From Granulicella paludicola (GTDB lineage Bacteria; Acidobacteriota; Terriglobia; Terriglobales; Acidobacteriaceae): a stretch of 64,000 nt of DNA. Both the position numbers and the translations under genes were made by a program. Positions 43,970 to 52,520 of the stretch are shown here, piece by piece (position 1 is the first letter of the stretch; every line of letters begins with the position of its first letter). The stretch is taken from the NCBI RefSeq assembly GCF_025685545.1, contig NZ_JAGSYC010000026.1:868001-932000 (forward strand). Reading direction: 5' to 3'. The notes beneath the pieces are model-generated. The model searched no databases. It was not told the DNA's origin and saw nothing but the letters and a program-made list of their open reading frames with translations.

Positions 43970-44336
43970 CTGCCTTCTCCCATCGAGCGGGATAAGGCTG
44001 AACAGTAGCCTTGGTCGTCGTTTTGATCTTTCCCGGGGTCACGTTCAAGCCTGTAGTTACATCTCTGCTAGGAGCCCGAAGAACGCACAATCCTGACTTG
44101 CAACTTCATAAACCAAGATCAAAAAGAGATGGAGGGGATCCAGTCTCTCAGCCCTGCAATTGTTTGTCCGGTAAAGGCTTGTTTCAGCCTCCGACAGACT
44201 CCGCTCACTCGTATCATCGAGCTCGCCGCAAACCTGGTTGCCGTCCCGGACCCTCCTGCAGCCTGCAATTGCAGAGCTCCGATCAGGAGGGTCCTTCGCG
44301 GTGTTCGTGATCAAGTTCTATGCCTTACGGCTAAAA
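43970..44336. other. 367-bp gene-free stretch with a cruciform-like structure 3' of rpsU
   Basis: No convincing ORF on either strand. A strong nested inverted repeat lies at 44248-44294: outer 11-bp stem GGACCCTCCTG / CAGGAGGGTCC, inner palindrome CTGCAATTGCAG. On the minus strand it follows rpsU by about 40 nt, so it may end the rpsU transcript or stabilise it. No tRNA signature was seen. Confidence 0.5.
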
Positions 44337-44534
44337 CTAATCTTGTTCCTTGCGGACCTTCTTCCGGTTACGCTTGCGTGCCAATGCTTCCTTCACACGC
44401 TTCTTCTCGCCCGGCTTCAGGTAAAACGAGTGACGCTTTACTTCCTTGATGATGTCCTCGGTCTGCACTTTGCGCTTGAAGCGGCGCAACGCATTCTCAA
44501 GAGGCTCACCTTCTTGTACTCGAACTTCTGCCAA
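44337..44534 (-). CDS. rpsU: Ribosomal protein bS21
   Basis: 65 aa small-subunit protein bS21; AEVRVQEGEPLENALRRFKR and the basic C-terminus KKRVKEALARKRNRKK are typical. The start is TTG 44534: GGAGGTG lies 8 nt upstream and the protein begins at the family's usual MAEVRVQ point. An upstream in-frame codon would add 9 residues without support. Confidence 0.93.
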   Translation of the reverse strand: MAEVRVQEGEPLENALRRFKRKVQTEDIIKEVKRHSFYLKPGEKKRVKEALARKRNRKKVRKEQD

Positions 44535-44754
44535 TGGAAATACACCTCCAAACTCGCCCACGTGGCTTCTAATATCTTACGGGTGACACAAGCGTTTTAC
44601 CATAACCAAAACGTCTGCGACCACTACTTTAATCCAATCGCCCAGAAAACATATCTCGTTGCAGGACAGAATGTTAGCTCTTCCTACATCCGCCACGAAG
44701 ACTCCCCCAAAGCTACCCATAAAAGCCAATAGAACCCAAAGCCGCTCTCTCGCC

Positions 44755-44760
44755 TACACT
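44755..44760 (+). promoter_or_regulatory. -10 box for a leaderless gamma-CA transcript
   Basis: TACACT ends exactly 6 nt before ATG 44767. Confidence 0.45.
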
Positions 44761-44766
44761 AGCCTC

Positions 44767-45285
44767 ATGGTTCGTTCCTTCCGAGGCATTACCCCCACCG
44801 TGCCGGCCACCTGCTACGTCGACCCCTCCGCCCAGGTCCTCGGTGATGTCGTCCTCGGCGACCACGCCTCCATCTGGATGAACGCCGTTGTCCGCGGGGA
44901 CGTCCACTCCATCCGCATCGGCAACGGCACCAACATTCAGGACTGCGCCGTCCTTCATGGCATGCGCAACCTGCACCCCGTCCACATCGGCAACGGCTGC
45001 ACCATCGGCCACAACGCCACTGTTCATGGCTGCACTCTCGAAGACGATGTCCTCGTCGGTATGGGCGCCATCATCCTGAACGGAGCGCATATAGGTCAGG
45101 GCAGCATCATAGCGGCTGGGGCCCTCATCCCTGAAGGCACCCAGATCCCTCCACGGTCCCTCGTCGCCGGACTCCCTGGCAAGATACGCCGGGCCACCAC
45201 GGACGAAGATCTCGCACTCATTCGGCACTACGCCTCGAACTACCTCGATTACACCCGCACCTACCTCGCCGAACCGTCGATTTAG
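44767..45285 (+). CDS. Gamma carbonic anhydrase family protein
   Basis: 172 aa left-handed beta-helix (hexapeptide repeat) protein. VLGDVVLGDHASIWMNAVVR and GDVHSIRIGNGTNIQDCAVL are family hallmarks; zinc ligands are His residues in the NLHPVHIGNGCTIGHNATVH region. The upstream in-frame extension is not used because a -10 box precedes this ATG. Confidence 0.93.
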   Translation: MVRSFRGITPTVPATCYVDPSAQVLGDVVLGDHASIWMNAVVRGDVHSIRIGNGTNIQDCAVLHGMRNLHPVHIGNGCTIGHNATVHGCTLEDDVLVGMGAIILNGAHIGQGSIIAAGALIPEGTQIPPRSLVAGLPGKIRRATTDEDLALIRHYASNYLDYTRTYLAEPSI

Positions 45286-45390
45286 CCTTCAGTTACCTCT
45301 GACGATGGGAAAATCATCTTCGCCCTAGGTTTCTCTCGGCCAGGGTTAGTCAGCCCTAAGGCACAACGGCTCCCATATTCTTCAGGCACA

Positions 45391-45416
45391 AAAAAGGGGC
45401 CCTGCGGCCCCTTTCT
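45391..45416. terminator. Bidirectional terminator
   Basis: Stem AAAGGGGCC / GGCCCCTTT with tetraloop CTGC, A tract before and T-rich tail after, between the gamma-CA gene and a convergent small gene. Confidence 0.85.
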
Positions 45417-45434
45417 GTTTATAAACAATCCAAA

Positions 45435-45749
45435 CTACTCTTGTGGAGGGGTTGTTGCTGCCGGAGCAGCCATCTGGCTTGCCTTTGCCTTCTCAGCCGA
45501 GTTTGTCGCCTTGTCCTGCTGCTTCACCAGCTTTTCCTGCTCTTTCGCTGCCTTGGCATTGTCCTTTGCGGCCTTCTCCTGCGCTTTCTGCTGTTTCTTC
45601 TGAGCCTTGGCCTGATCCTTCGTCATCGCATCGCTGGCCGGAGCCGTCGTGCTCTGCGCTGCCGGAGCAGCGTCCTGAGCCATCATGACGCCCATCGGCA
45701 AAACCAAAGTCGCGCCCAGAAGGGCTGCATAGAACTTCTTGCTTGTCAT
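45435..45749 (-). CDS. Small secreted Ala/Lys/Gln-rich coiled-coil protein
   Basis: 104 aa. Signal peptide MTSKKFYAALLGATLVLPMG...MAQ. The mature chain has a charged helix (KDQAKAQKKQQKAQEKAAKD) likely to be a coiled coil. Low complexity; no domain recognised. GGAGATG-type site near the ATG. Confidence 0.75.
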   Translation of the reverse strand: MTSKKFYAALLGATLVLPMGVMMAQDAAPAAQSTTAPASDAMTKDQAKAQKKQQKAQEKAAKDNAKAAKEQEKLVKQQDKATNSAEKAKASQMAAPAATTPPQE

Positions 45750-45952
45750 CGTTCATCTCCTCTTGGAAAGCGATTTATTGTCACGCGGTCGCAGTGAAGA
45801 CCCGTCAAAATCGCTGTCGAAAGTTGGATGCTCGTCCATCGACATACGATGTCTTCTCTCGTCGCAGACCACGCAATCTCGCACCCGCGCATCACACTCT
45901 CGAACAAGGCACTCGTACTATCCCCCACGTAACGCAAGCGAAAGGCACGCCC

Positions 45953-46426
45953 ATGGCAGACACAAATACCGCTCCCGCAATCACCAAGGAAAAGCTCATC
46001 GAACTTCTCAACCAGGACCTCGAGCGCGAGTTCCAGGCCACCATTGCCTACGTCAACTACTCGCAGGTGCTGAAGGGCGCGCAGTACATGAACATAGCTG
46101 GTGAGCTCGAGGTTCATGCCAAGGAAGAGCTCGGCCACGCTCTCAAGCTGAGCTACTGGATCGATCTCCTCGGCGGCATGCCCGCCGTTACAGCCAAGAC
46201 CGTCAAGACCAGCGATAAGGCGACGGACATGCTCCGCTTCGATCTCGAGGCTGAGAAGGAAACCATCGCTAATTACCGCCGTCGCGTCAAGCAAGCCGAC
46301 GCTCTCGACCAGTTCGCCCTCTCTGAAGATCTTCGCGAGATTCTTCGCGATGAGGCTGACCACCTTAACGCGCTTGCCACGGCCCTTGGCGAAGATACTC
46401 CCGACCCCGGCATTGCTCCTGAATAA
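45953..46426 (+). CDS. Ferritin-like protein (bacterioferritin/DPS-related)
   Basis: 157 aa four-helix protein. Di-iron ligands appear as Glu in LEREFQATIAY, ExxH in ELEVHAKEELGHAL (EELGH), Glu in LEAEKET and ExxH in RDEADHLNAL. Oxidises and perhaps stores iron. GAAAGGCACG lies 5-10 nt before ATG 45953. Divergent from the coiled-coil gene; the 203-bp gap has no other gene. Confidence 0.88.
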   Translation: MADTNTAPAITKEKLIELLNQDLEREFQATIAYVNYSQVLKGAQYMNIAGELEVHAKEELGHALKLSYWIDLLGGMPAVTAKTVKTSDKATDMLRFDLEAEKETIANYRRRVKQADALDQFALSEDLREILRDEADHLNALATALGEDTPDPGIAPE

Positions 46427-46471
46427 TCCATCACCCGCATTCACTTTTCATTACGGTAAGCGATAGAAATG

Positions 46472-46501
46472 CAAAAGACCCCGCCAAGGCGGGGTCTTTT
46501 G
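46472..46501. terminator. Bidirectional terminator
   Basis: 14-bp perfect stem CAAAAGACCCCGCC / GGCGGGGTCTTTTG with a 2-nt apex, between the ferritin-like gene and rpmA. Confidence 0.85.
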
Positions 46502-46517
46502 CGTAGCTGGAGAGTGC

Positions 46518-46787
46518 TTAGGCGGTGGCTACTTCGCTCGCGATGATGTTCACGAAGCGGCCCTTGGTGCCCTTGTTCTGGAACTTGACGATGCCGGTGA
46601 CCTTCGCGTAGAGGGTGTCGTCGGAGCCGCGGCCGACGTTAAGGCCGGGCTTGTGCGGTGTGCCGCGCTGGCGTACGAGGATGCTGCCGCCAGAGACGAG
46701 TTGACCATCGCCACGCTTGATGCCAAGTCGCTGTGCGTTTGAATCGCGACCGTTCTTAGAACTGCCTAGACCTTTTTTATGTGCCAT
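46518..46787 (-). CDS. rpmA: Ribosomal protein bL27
   Basis: 89 aa. [20 protein letters not shown] is the normal unprocessed bL27 N-terminus (no cleavable extension as in Firmicutes). In an operon with rplU upstream, separated by 119 bp that hold a paired palindrome. Confidence 0.97.
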   Translation of the reverse strand: MAHKKGLGSSKNGRDSNAQRLGIKRGDGQLVSGGSILVRQRGTPHKPGLNVGRGSDDTLYAKVTGIVKFQNKGTKGRFVNIIASEVATA

Positions 46788-46840
46788 TCTGTGCCTCTTA
46801 TGGCCGGGGTGCCCGGCGGAATTTTGTGGGGCTGACCCCA

Positions 46841-46891
46841 GGGGCTAAAGCCCCTTCAAAACTGGATGCCATGATGTCCGGACTAAAGTCC
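46841..46891. repeat. Paired CTAAAG palindromes between rplU and rpmA
   Basis: GGGGCTAAAGCCCC (46841-46854) and GGACTAAAGTCC (46880-46891; extended to GTCCGGACTAAAGTCCAGAC). Same architecture as 19600-19654. They lie inside the ribosomal protein operon. Confidence 0.65.
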
Positions 46892-46906
46892 AGACCTATT
46901 CAAATC

Positions 46907-47230
46907 TTAGGCGTCGTAGCTGAAGCCGCCGACGAAGATCTCTTTGATCTTCACTTCAACGAAGCTCTGGCGGTGACCCTGCATCTTCTTGTACTGCTTC
47001 TTGCGCTTGTAATGGAAGACGAGGATCTTGTCGCCACGGCCCTCGGAGACGACTTCGGCAGTAACCTTGGCGTCGGTGAGGTTGGACTCGAACTTACCTT
47101 CCTGCATGGAGACGGCAACGACTTCGGAGAACTCGATGGTGCCGTTGTCGTGCGCGGCCTTTTCGATGCGGAGCGTGTCGCCGGGAGTTACACGGTACTG
47201 CTTACCACCGGTCTTGATAACTGCGTACAT
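46907..47230 (-). CDS. rplU: Ribosomal protein bL21
   Basis: 107 aa. MYAVIKTGGKQYRVTPGDTL is the standard start; the upstream frame is not coding. First gene of the rplU-rpmA pair. Confidence 0.97.
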   Translation of the reverse strand: MYAVIKTGGKQYRVTPGDTLRIEKAAHDNGTIEFSEVVAVSMQEGKFESNLTDAKVTAEVVSEGRGDKILVFHYKRKKQYKKMQGHRQSFVEVKIKEIFVGGFSYDA

Positions 47231-47502
47231 AGGATGAAACCTCAATTTCAGTAGAGCGCAGAAGGATACGCCTGCTTTTCCACGAGCTATATAGATGTCT
47301 TGTAAGGAGGCGGGGGTGGCGGCTGCCGATGTTCCGGGCTGCCAGCATTCCGGCCCTGCAGAGAGTCCCATGAAGAGACGCGTCTACTTCGCCAAACTCT
47401 ACGAGTGTACCGGGAAATGGGGTTTCGGGTCAAGAAGGACAGGGAATCGGGAGTGGGGAATCGGGAGCAGGGAGAGGCTGCCCGGTAGAATAGGACGTTG
47501 CT
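47231..47502. other. 272-bp gap between rplU and the GT39-like gene
   Basis: Contains no supported ORF. It holds the rplU promoter region on the minus strand, a five-unit heptamer array (47440-47474), and TAGAAT 47486-47491, a possible -10 for the next + gene. Confidence 0.5.
47440..47474. repeat. Heptamer array, five units
   Basis: CAGGGAA, TCGGGAG, TGGGGAA, TCGGGAG, CAGGGAG: five units with exact 7-bp period. Confidence 0.8.
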
Positions 47503-48882
47503 GTGAGTGATTTCGCTAAAAATCGAGTGAAGTTTCGTGTCCCCTGGATGATTTTCTGGGTGGGGTTTGGGCTGCGTGTGGCCGTTATTTTGATTGGACA
47601 TACGTATCGCATACGGGTGGACCAGGGGCACTTCAACTTTGGCTGGGAGATGGGGAGGATCGCCCGATCGGTAGCTACGGGGCAGGGGTTTGCGAATCCC
47701 TTCAATGGGGTTTCGGGACCGACGGCGTGGTGCCCCCCGATCTATCCGCTGTTGATGGCGCTGAGTTTCAAGCTGTTCGGGGTGTACTCGAATGGGGCGG
47801 CGTTGTTTTTGCTGGTGGTGAACAGCGTCTTTTCTGCCGGGATTGCACCGGGAGTGTATGAGATTGCGGCGCGGTGCTTCGATGCGAAGGGGGTCGCCCG
47901 GCGTCGGTCGAAGCATGCGGAGCCGGTGGCGCTCTGGTCGGGGTGGTTGTGGGCGGTATATCCGGCGGCGCTACAGTATGCGATCCACTGGATATGGGAG
48001 ATGTCGGTTTCGGCGTTCCTGTTTACGTGGATTATTGTGCTGGCGCTGCGGATCAGGGGAGTTGGGGACAGTTCGCTTCCCACCTTAGGCGACGATAAGG
48101 CTGTCGGCGAAGACGGGGCACCCAGGTTCCAGCCATGGATATGGTTTGGGGTGTTGTGGGGGCTGCTGAATCTTTCAAATGCTTCGTTGCTGCTTTGCCT
48201 GCCCGCGATGATGATCTGGATTGGCTGGCCGGAGTTGAAGCGGCTGGACTGGCCGGTGATCTGGCGCAGTTTTGGCGGGGCTATGCTGGCGGGCGTGGTG
48301 ATGTGTGTGGTGATGGCGCCTTGGTGGGTTCGGAATGAGCGCGCGCTGCATGCGTTTGTGCCGACGCGGTCGAATCTTGGGTTTGAGCTGTATGAGTCGA
48401 CGCGGCAGGTGAACGACGGCTTCCAGTGGGGCACGACGCTGCCGCTGTGGCCGGGTGATCCGCAGTTCAGGCACTATGTGCAGGTCGGCGAGATACAGAT
48501 GGGCAAGGAGCAGGCGGCGAAGGCTGCCGAGAACCGAAAGGCGATGCCGGGGCAGATGGCGAAGTGGTATCTGCAGAGGTTCCTGTTCTTCTGGGATGGG
48601 ACGCCACATCCTCCGGAGAAGCATCCCGGAGCCGAGTTTGGACGGCAGCTGAGCTATGCGTTCATTAGTGCCTGCGGGCTGCTGGGCTTGGCCTTGATGC
48701 TGCGGCGACGTGTTGTGGCAGCGGGGCTGATGGCGATTGTGTTTGTGCTGCTGCCGCTGCCGTATTACCTGATCACGGTGCAGCCGCGGTTCCGGCATCC
48801 GATGGAGCCGCTGATTGCGGTGCTGGCGGTGTATCTGTTCCGGTCGACGGAGAAGCCACGGGATAAAGCGGTAGCGGGCTAG
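47503..48882 (+). CDS. Glycosyltransferase family 39-like membrane protein
   Basis: 459 aa, about ten membrane segments, with a lumenal/periplasmic loop typical of polyprenyl-phosphate sugar transferases (PMT/ArnT fold): HTYRIRVDQGHFNFGWEMGR after helix 1. Residues about 190-207 (SLPTLGDDKAVGEDGAP) are encoded by a dispersed repeat. GTG start. Probably transfers a sugar from a lipid carrier outside the membrane; acceptor unknown. Confidence 0.8.
   Translation: MSDFAKNRVKFRVPWMIFWVGFGLRVAVILIGHTYRIRVDQGHFNFGWEMGRIARSVATGQGFANPFNGVSGPTAWCPPIYPLLMALSFKLFGVYSNGAALFLLVVNSVFSAGIAPGVYEIAARCFDAKGVARRRSKHAEPVALWSGWLWAVYPAALQYAIHWIWEMSVSAFLFTWIIVLALRIRGVGDSSLPTLGDDKAVGEDGAPRFQPWIWFGVLWGLLNLSNASLLLCLPAMMIWIGWPELKRLDWPVIWRSFGGAMLAGVVMCVVMAPWWVRNERALHAFVPTRSNLGFELYESTRQVNDGFQWGTTLPLWPGDPQFRHYVQVGEIQMGKEQAAKAAENRKAMPGQMAKWYLQRFLFFWDGTPHPPEKHPGAEFGRQLSYAFISACGLLGLALMLRRRVVAAGLMAIVFVLLPLPYYLITVQPRFRHPMEPLIAVLAVYLFRSTEKPRDKAVAG
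48070..48126. repeat. Repeat-derived segment inside the GT39-like gene
   Basis: GTTCGCTTCCCACC at one end and GACGGGGCACCCAGG at the other resemble the GGGGCACCC end of the palindrome at 20008-20040. It is read in frame. Confidence 0.4.
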
Positions 48883-48883
48883 T

Positions 48884-48918
48884 GAAGCAGATCCCCTTCG
48901 GGGATGACAAAGAAAAGG
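48884..48918. repeat. GAAGCAGAT repeat element, copy 2
   Basis: GAAGCAG then palindrome ATCCCC-TTC-GGGGAT, then GACAAAGAAAAG. Matches 23611-23645. Confidence 0.6.
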
Positions 48919-48934
48919 ATTAGAGGCAACGACG

Positions 48935-49981
48935 ATGTACGAGGTATTGGTAACGGGAGCTTCGGGGTTCTTTGGCGGATTGCTGAAGCGTCGGCTGCTG
49001 GCTGAAGGGTTCGCTGTGACGAACATCGACCTGGTGCGGGATGTAGATGCGCATGAGGCACTGACTTCGATTCAGGGCGACATTCGCGATGCGGCGTTGC
49101 TGAAGCGGGTGTTTGGCGAGCACAAGTTTGTTGCGGTGTTTCACTGTGCGGCGATGCTGGCGCATGACGTTAAGGACGAGTCGATGCTGTGGACGAGCAA
49201 CGTGGAGGGGACTCGGCTGGTGGCGCAGGCTGCGGTGGATGCCGGGGTGATGAAGATGGTGAACATCTCTTCGAACTGCCTGTGGGCCGAGGGATTTGGC
49301 AGGCCGGTGACCGAGGCGGATGCGCCTGCGCCGGTGGAGCTGTATGGGAAGTCGAAGCTGGAGGCCGAGCATGTGCTGGCGGCGTTACAGCAGGACAACC
49401 CTGCCCTGCAGGTGGTGACGCTGCGGTGTCCGACGATCATCGACGGCGGGCGTTTGGGACTGCTGGCAATCCTGTTCGAGTTTATAGAGGACGGCAAGAA
49501 GGTGTGGGTCGTTGGCGATGGAAGCAATCGGTATCAGTTCATCTATGCGCAGGACCTAGCAACAGCGTGCCTGCAGTGTTTGAACTACGACAAGTCAAAT
49601 CTGTTTCACATTGGCAGCGATGATGTACCGACGATGCGCGGAATGTATGAGGCGGTGATTTTGGAGGCTGGGACTAAGGCGCGTGTGGCTTCACTGCCGA
49701 AGGCGCCGACGCTTGCGGCGATGAAGCTGGCGCATACGTTAAAGATATCTCCGCTGGGACCGTATCACTACAAGATGATTGCGGAGAGCTTTGTGTTCGA
49801 TACGGCCCGGATTCGCAGGGAGCTAGGGTGGGCGCCGACGCTGACGAATACGGAGATGATGGTGCGGGCGTTCGACTACTATCACCAGAACAAGCGGGCG
49901 ATCCATGAGCGCACGGATGTGTCGGCTCATAGCAAGGCTGCGCCGATGGGCGTGATTCGGCTGTTGAAATGGATGTCTTGA
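48935..49981 (+). CDS. NAD(P)-dependent epimerase/dehydratase family protein
   Basis: 348 aa extended SDR. Cofactor motif VTGASGFFGG. The active-site Tyr-x3-Lys is VELYGKSKLEAE. Downstream substrate-binding region FIYAQDLATACLQCL. Sugar-nucleotide epimerase or dehydratase by family. It follows the GT39-like gene by 52 bp, so both may serve a surface glycan (inference). Confidence 0.9.
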   Translation: MYEVLVTGASGFFGGLLKRRLLAEGFAVTNIDLVRDVDAHEALTSIQGDIRDAALLKRVFGEHKFVAVFHCAAMLAHDVKDESMLWTSNVEGTRLVAQAAVDAGVMKMVNISSNCLWAEGFGRPVTEADAPAPVELYGKSKLEAEHVLAALQQDNPALQVVTLRCPTIIDGGRLGLLAILFEFIEDGKKVWVVGDGSNRYQFIYAQDLATACLQCLNYDKSNLFHIGSDDVPTMRGMYEAVILEAGTKARVASLPKAPTLAAMKLAHTLKISPLGPYHYKMIAESFVFDTARIRRELGWAPTLTNTEMMVRAFDYYHQNKRAIHERTDVSAHSKAAPMGVIRLLKWMS

Positions 49982-49983
49982 GA

Positions 49984-50006
49984 GCAGGGATTGGGAGTAG
50001 GGACAG
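49984..50006. repeat. Short GGGA array upstream of dut
   Basis: CAGGGAT TGGGAGT AGGGACA: approximate 6-7 bp period, ending at the dut start codon; overlaps its ribosome-binding region. Confidence 0.5.
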
Positions 50007-50459
50007 ATGAAGAGTTTTCCGAAGATTCTGGTGCAGCGGTTAGTGGCGGGGGCGCAGATGCCGCGTTACGCGCATGTGGGGCTGTATGGCGATCTGGCTG
50101 CGGACTTGTTCGCGGCGGAGGCGGCAACGCTGGCTCCAATTGGAGAGCCTGGAGCGACCGTAATGGTGCGAACAGGGCTGGCGATGGAGTTGCCCTCGAC
50201 GCATGGAGCGTTGGTGGAGGACCGCTCCGGGCTGGCGGTGCGGGGGATTACTACGCTGGCTGGGGTGATCGACCCGGGGTATCGCGGCGAGCTGAAGATT
50301 GTGTTGACGAACCTGACGCCGACGGCGCAGGTGATCGCTCCGGGACATCGGATAGCGCAGCTGCGGATCGTGGAGCGGATCGAGGCGATCTTCGAAGAGA
50401 CGGACACGATCGCGGAGACGGAGCGCGGTGAGGGTGGGTTCGGGTCGACGGGGCGGTAG
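50007..50459 (+). CDS. dut: dUTP diphosphatase
   Basis: 150 aa homotrimeric dUTPase. Conserved motifs: DRSGLAVRGI, LAGVIDPGYRGELKIVLTN, GHRIAQLRI and the C-terminal GEGGFGSTG. It removes dUTP and supplies dUMP. 25 nt after the epimerase gene. Confidence 0.95.
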   Translation: MKSFPKILVQRLVAGAQMPRYAHVGLYGDLAADLFAAEAATLAPIGEPGATVMVRTGLAMELPSTHGALVEDRSGLAVRGITTLAGVIDPGYRGELKIVLTNLTPTAQVIAPGHRIAQLRIVERIEAIFEETDTIAETERGEGGFGSTGR

Positions 50460-50610
50460 TGGTTCGCGCAAGAGTATTTTTGCGATTTATCGAATTGCAA
50501 TGAAAAAGATGGAACCGATGCAGAAGAGCTGCCGTATCCCTACACATCGCGAGTTGCTCTGAACCATGGCAGAGAGACTCCAGAAAATTGGATATACCGG
50601 AGACTCTACT

Positions 50611-50949
50611 ATGCGTTCTATCGTTCTTGCCCTCGCCCTCGTTGCGCCTTTGAGCGCAGTTGCCGCCACCCCCAACACCACCTTCACGACGCCCGATGTT
50701 CACTCGCTCCGTTCGCACGATGCGAAGCCACAGCAAGTATTCCTCACGCTGGTCAACCGCACCTCGCAGGATCGCGAAGTCAAGATAGGCAACGATGTAT
50801 ACAAGCTGAACTACAACAGCAAGCTGAATCTTCTTGTTCCCGTGGGTAGCTCGCTGAAGGTGTACAGCCAGACGAACTCGAAGGTGAATGGCCAGGAGCT
50901 GATGCAAGTGTCGGCTGACGATCAGAACAAGAGCATCGAGCTGAAGTAA
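50611..50949 (+). CDS. Small secreted protein, unknown function
   Basis: 112 aa. Signal peptide MRSIVLALALVAPLSAVAAT. The mature part (TLVNRTSQDREVKIGNDVYK and LLVPVGSSLKVYSQTNSKVN) looks like a small beta-sandwich. CGGAGAC lies 7 nt upstream of the ATG. I do not recognise the family. Confidence 0.75.
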   Translation: MRSIVLALALVAPLSAVAATPNTTFTTPDVHSLRSHDAKPQQVFLTLVNRTSQDREVKIGNDVYKLNYNSKLNLLVPVGSSLKVYSQTNSKVNGQELMQVSADDQNKSIELK

Positions 50950-50956
50950 GCAAGAA

Positions 50957-50977
50957 CAGGAAGTAGGGAATAGAACA
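50957..50977. repeat. Heptamer array downstream of the small secreted gene
   Basis: CAGGAAG, TAGGGAA, TAGAACA: three units with exact 7-bp period. Confidence 0.55.
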
Positions 50978-51020
50978 CTGGCGGCGGACCGATGTGACGG
51001 GCCCGCCGCGGATGGAAGTG

Positions 51021-51048
51021 GCCCGCTGACGATGATGCGGGCGTTTTT
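51021..51048 (+). terminator. Intrinsic terminator
   Basis: Stem GCCCGC / GCGGGC with a 10-nt loop and GTTTTTCTTT after it; closes the small secreted protein gene. Confidence 0.75.
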
Positions 51049-51083
51049 CTTTAAGCGCGTGGTTCGACCTATACTTGTTTTAG

Positions 51084-52505
51084 ATGCCCAGTGAGTACGA
51101 ACCATGCGGAGATGCTACCCCGGGGAGTGATGCGCAGCATGAGGCGCTGCTTTCGCCAGCGGCAGAGGCGGCCGGATTGTCGGAGCTGCCTGTAGCTGCA
51201 GCGGTCAAGCGCGGAGCTTTTCGCAGCGACCAGGTGTGGAGCTACTTCGGACCGGCGTTTGTGGCTTCGGTGGCATACATCGATCCGGGTAATTTTGCGA
51301 CAAACATTCTGGGTGGAAGCCAGTTCGGCTATCGGCTGCTGTGGGTGCTGCTGTGGTCGAATGCGATGGCGATCCTGATCCAGTACCTATCGGCCAAACT
51401 GGGAATCGTGACGGGGTGCACGCTTCCGCAGAGCTGCCGCAAACATTTTTCGCGGCCAGTCACGATTCTGTTGTGGGTGTGTGCCGAAATCTCGGCTGTG
51501 GCTACGGACCTGGCGGAGTTCCTGGGAGCGGCGCTGGGTTTGGATCTGCTGATCGGGCCAGCCCTGCTGGCGCATGGGTTCTCGGCGACGGGAGCGATGT
51601 TCTTCTCGGCAATGATCGCGACGGTGGCGGTGTTTGGCATCCTGGCGTTGGATCTTGCGGGGTTTCAGTGGCTGGAGCGTGGCATCATGGCGTTCGTCGG
51701 GGTGATTGGGCTGTGCTACGGGTTTGAGGTGTTCCTGGTGCATCCGGACTGGCACCAGACGTTTATCTCGACGATCCTGCCGACGTTCGACCTGCGCAGC
51801 CATAAGGCGATGAGCGGCAGCGTGTTTGCTGCGGTGGGCATGCTGGGTGCGACGGTGATGCCGCATGTGATCTATCTGCATTCGGCGCTGGTGCAGCCGC
51901 GGCTGAGGGAGATGTCGCCTGTCGCGAAGAAGCCGAAGCGGTGGATGCTGGAGCAGTATCTGCGATTTGAGCTGGTCGATGTGTTCGTGGCGATGAATGG
52001 AGCGTGGCTGATCAATAGCGCCATGATCGTGATGGCGGCGGTGGCTCTGGGTGCGGGGTATGGCAAGGGGCCGGACTTCGCACCGACGATCGAGGACGCG
52101 TTCCACACGCTGGGGCCGCTGCTGGGTAAGGGAGCGGCGGTGGTATTTGCGGTGGCGCTGCTGTGCTCAGGGCTGTCGAGCTCGACGGTGGGCGTGATGG
52201 CGGGGCAGGTAATCATCGAGGGATTTCTCGAGATCAAGTTTCCTATCTTTCTGCGGCGGTTTATTACGGTGGTGCCTGCGCTGATCGTGATTGGGGTGGG
52301 GGCCGATCCGCTGAAGATCCTGATCGATTCACAGGTGCTTCTGAGCTTTACGCTGCCGGCTGCGCTGATTCCGTTGCTGATCTTGACGAACAGACACGAC
52401 GTGATGGGCGACTTTGTGAGCGCGGCGAGGACGAAGGTGGCAGGGTGGGTGGTGACGGCGGTGATTCTGGCTTTGAATGCGGTTCTGCTGGTGCAGGTGC
52501 TTTGA
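51084..52505 (+). CDS. mntH: Nramp-family divalent metal transporter
   Basis: 473 aa, eleven helices. Metal-binding motif DPGNFATN in TM1 and MPH (ATVMPHVIYLHSALV) in TM6 are intact. Mn2+/Fe2+ uptake with protons. TATACT at 51070-51075 is a possible -10 box 8 nt before the ATG. No MntR-type gene nearby. Confidence 0.94.
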   Translation: MPSEYEPCGDATPGSDAQHEALLSPAAEAAGLSELPVAAAVKRGAFRSDQVWSYFGPAFVASVAYIDPGNFATNILGGSQFGYRLLWVLLWSNAMAILIQYLSAKLGIVTGCTLPQSCRKHFSRPVTILLWVCAEISAVATDLAEFLGAALGLDLLIGPALLAHGFSATGAMFFSAMIATVAVFGILALDLAGFQWLERGIMAFVGVIGLCYGFEVFLVHPDWHQTFISTILPTFDLRSHKAMSGSVFAAVGMLGATVMPHVIYLHSALVQPRLREMSPVAKKPKRWMLEQYLRFELVDVFVAMNGAWLINSAMIVMAAVALGAGYGKGPDFAPTIEDAFHTLGPLLGKGAAVVFAVALLCSGLSSSTVGVMAGQVIIEGFLEIKFPIFLRRFITVVPALIVIGVGADPLKILIDSQVLLSFTLPAALIPLLILTNRHDVMGDFVSAARTKVAGWVVTAVILALNAVLLVQVL

Positions 52506-52520
52506 GACAGGTAGCGTGGA

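Noticed and set aside
43970-44336. A tRNA gene in the gene-free stretch near rpsU
   Set aside because: GTTCAAGCC at about 44043 resembles a T-loop but no acceptor or anticodon arm could be folded around it.
50950-51083. A manganese (yybP-ykoY) riboswitch before the Nramp gene
   Set aside because: The stretch is mostly a terminator plus a short promoter region, and the start of transcription seems too near the ATG to leave an aptamer.
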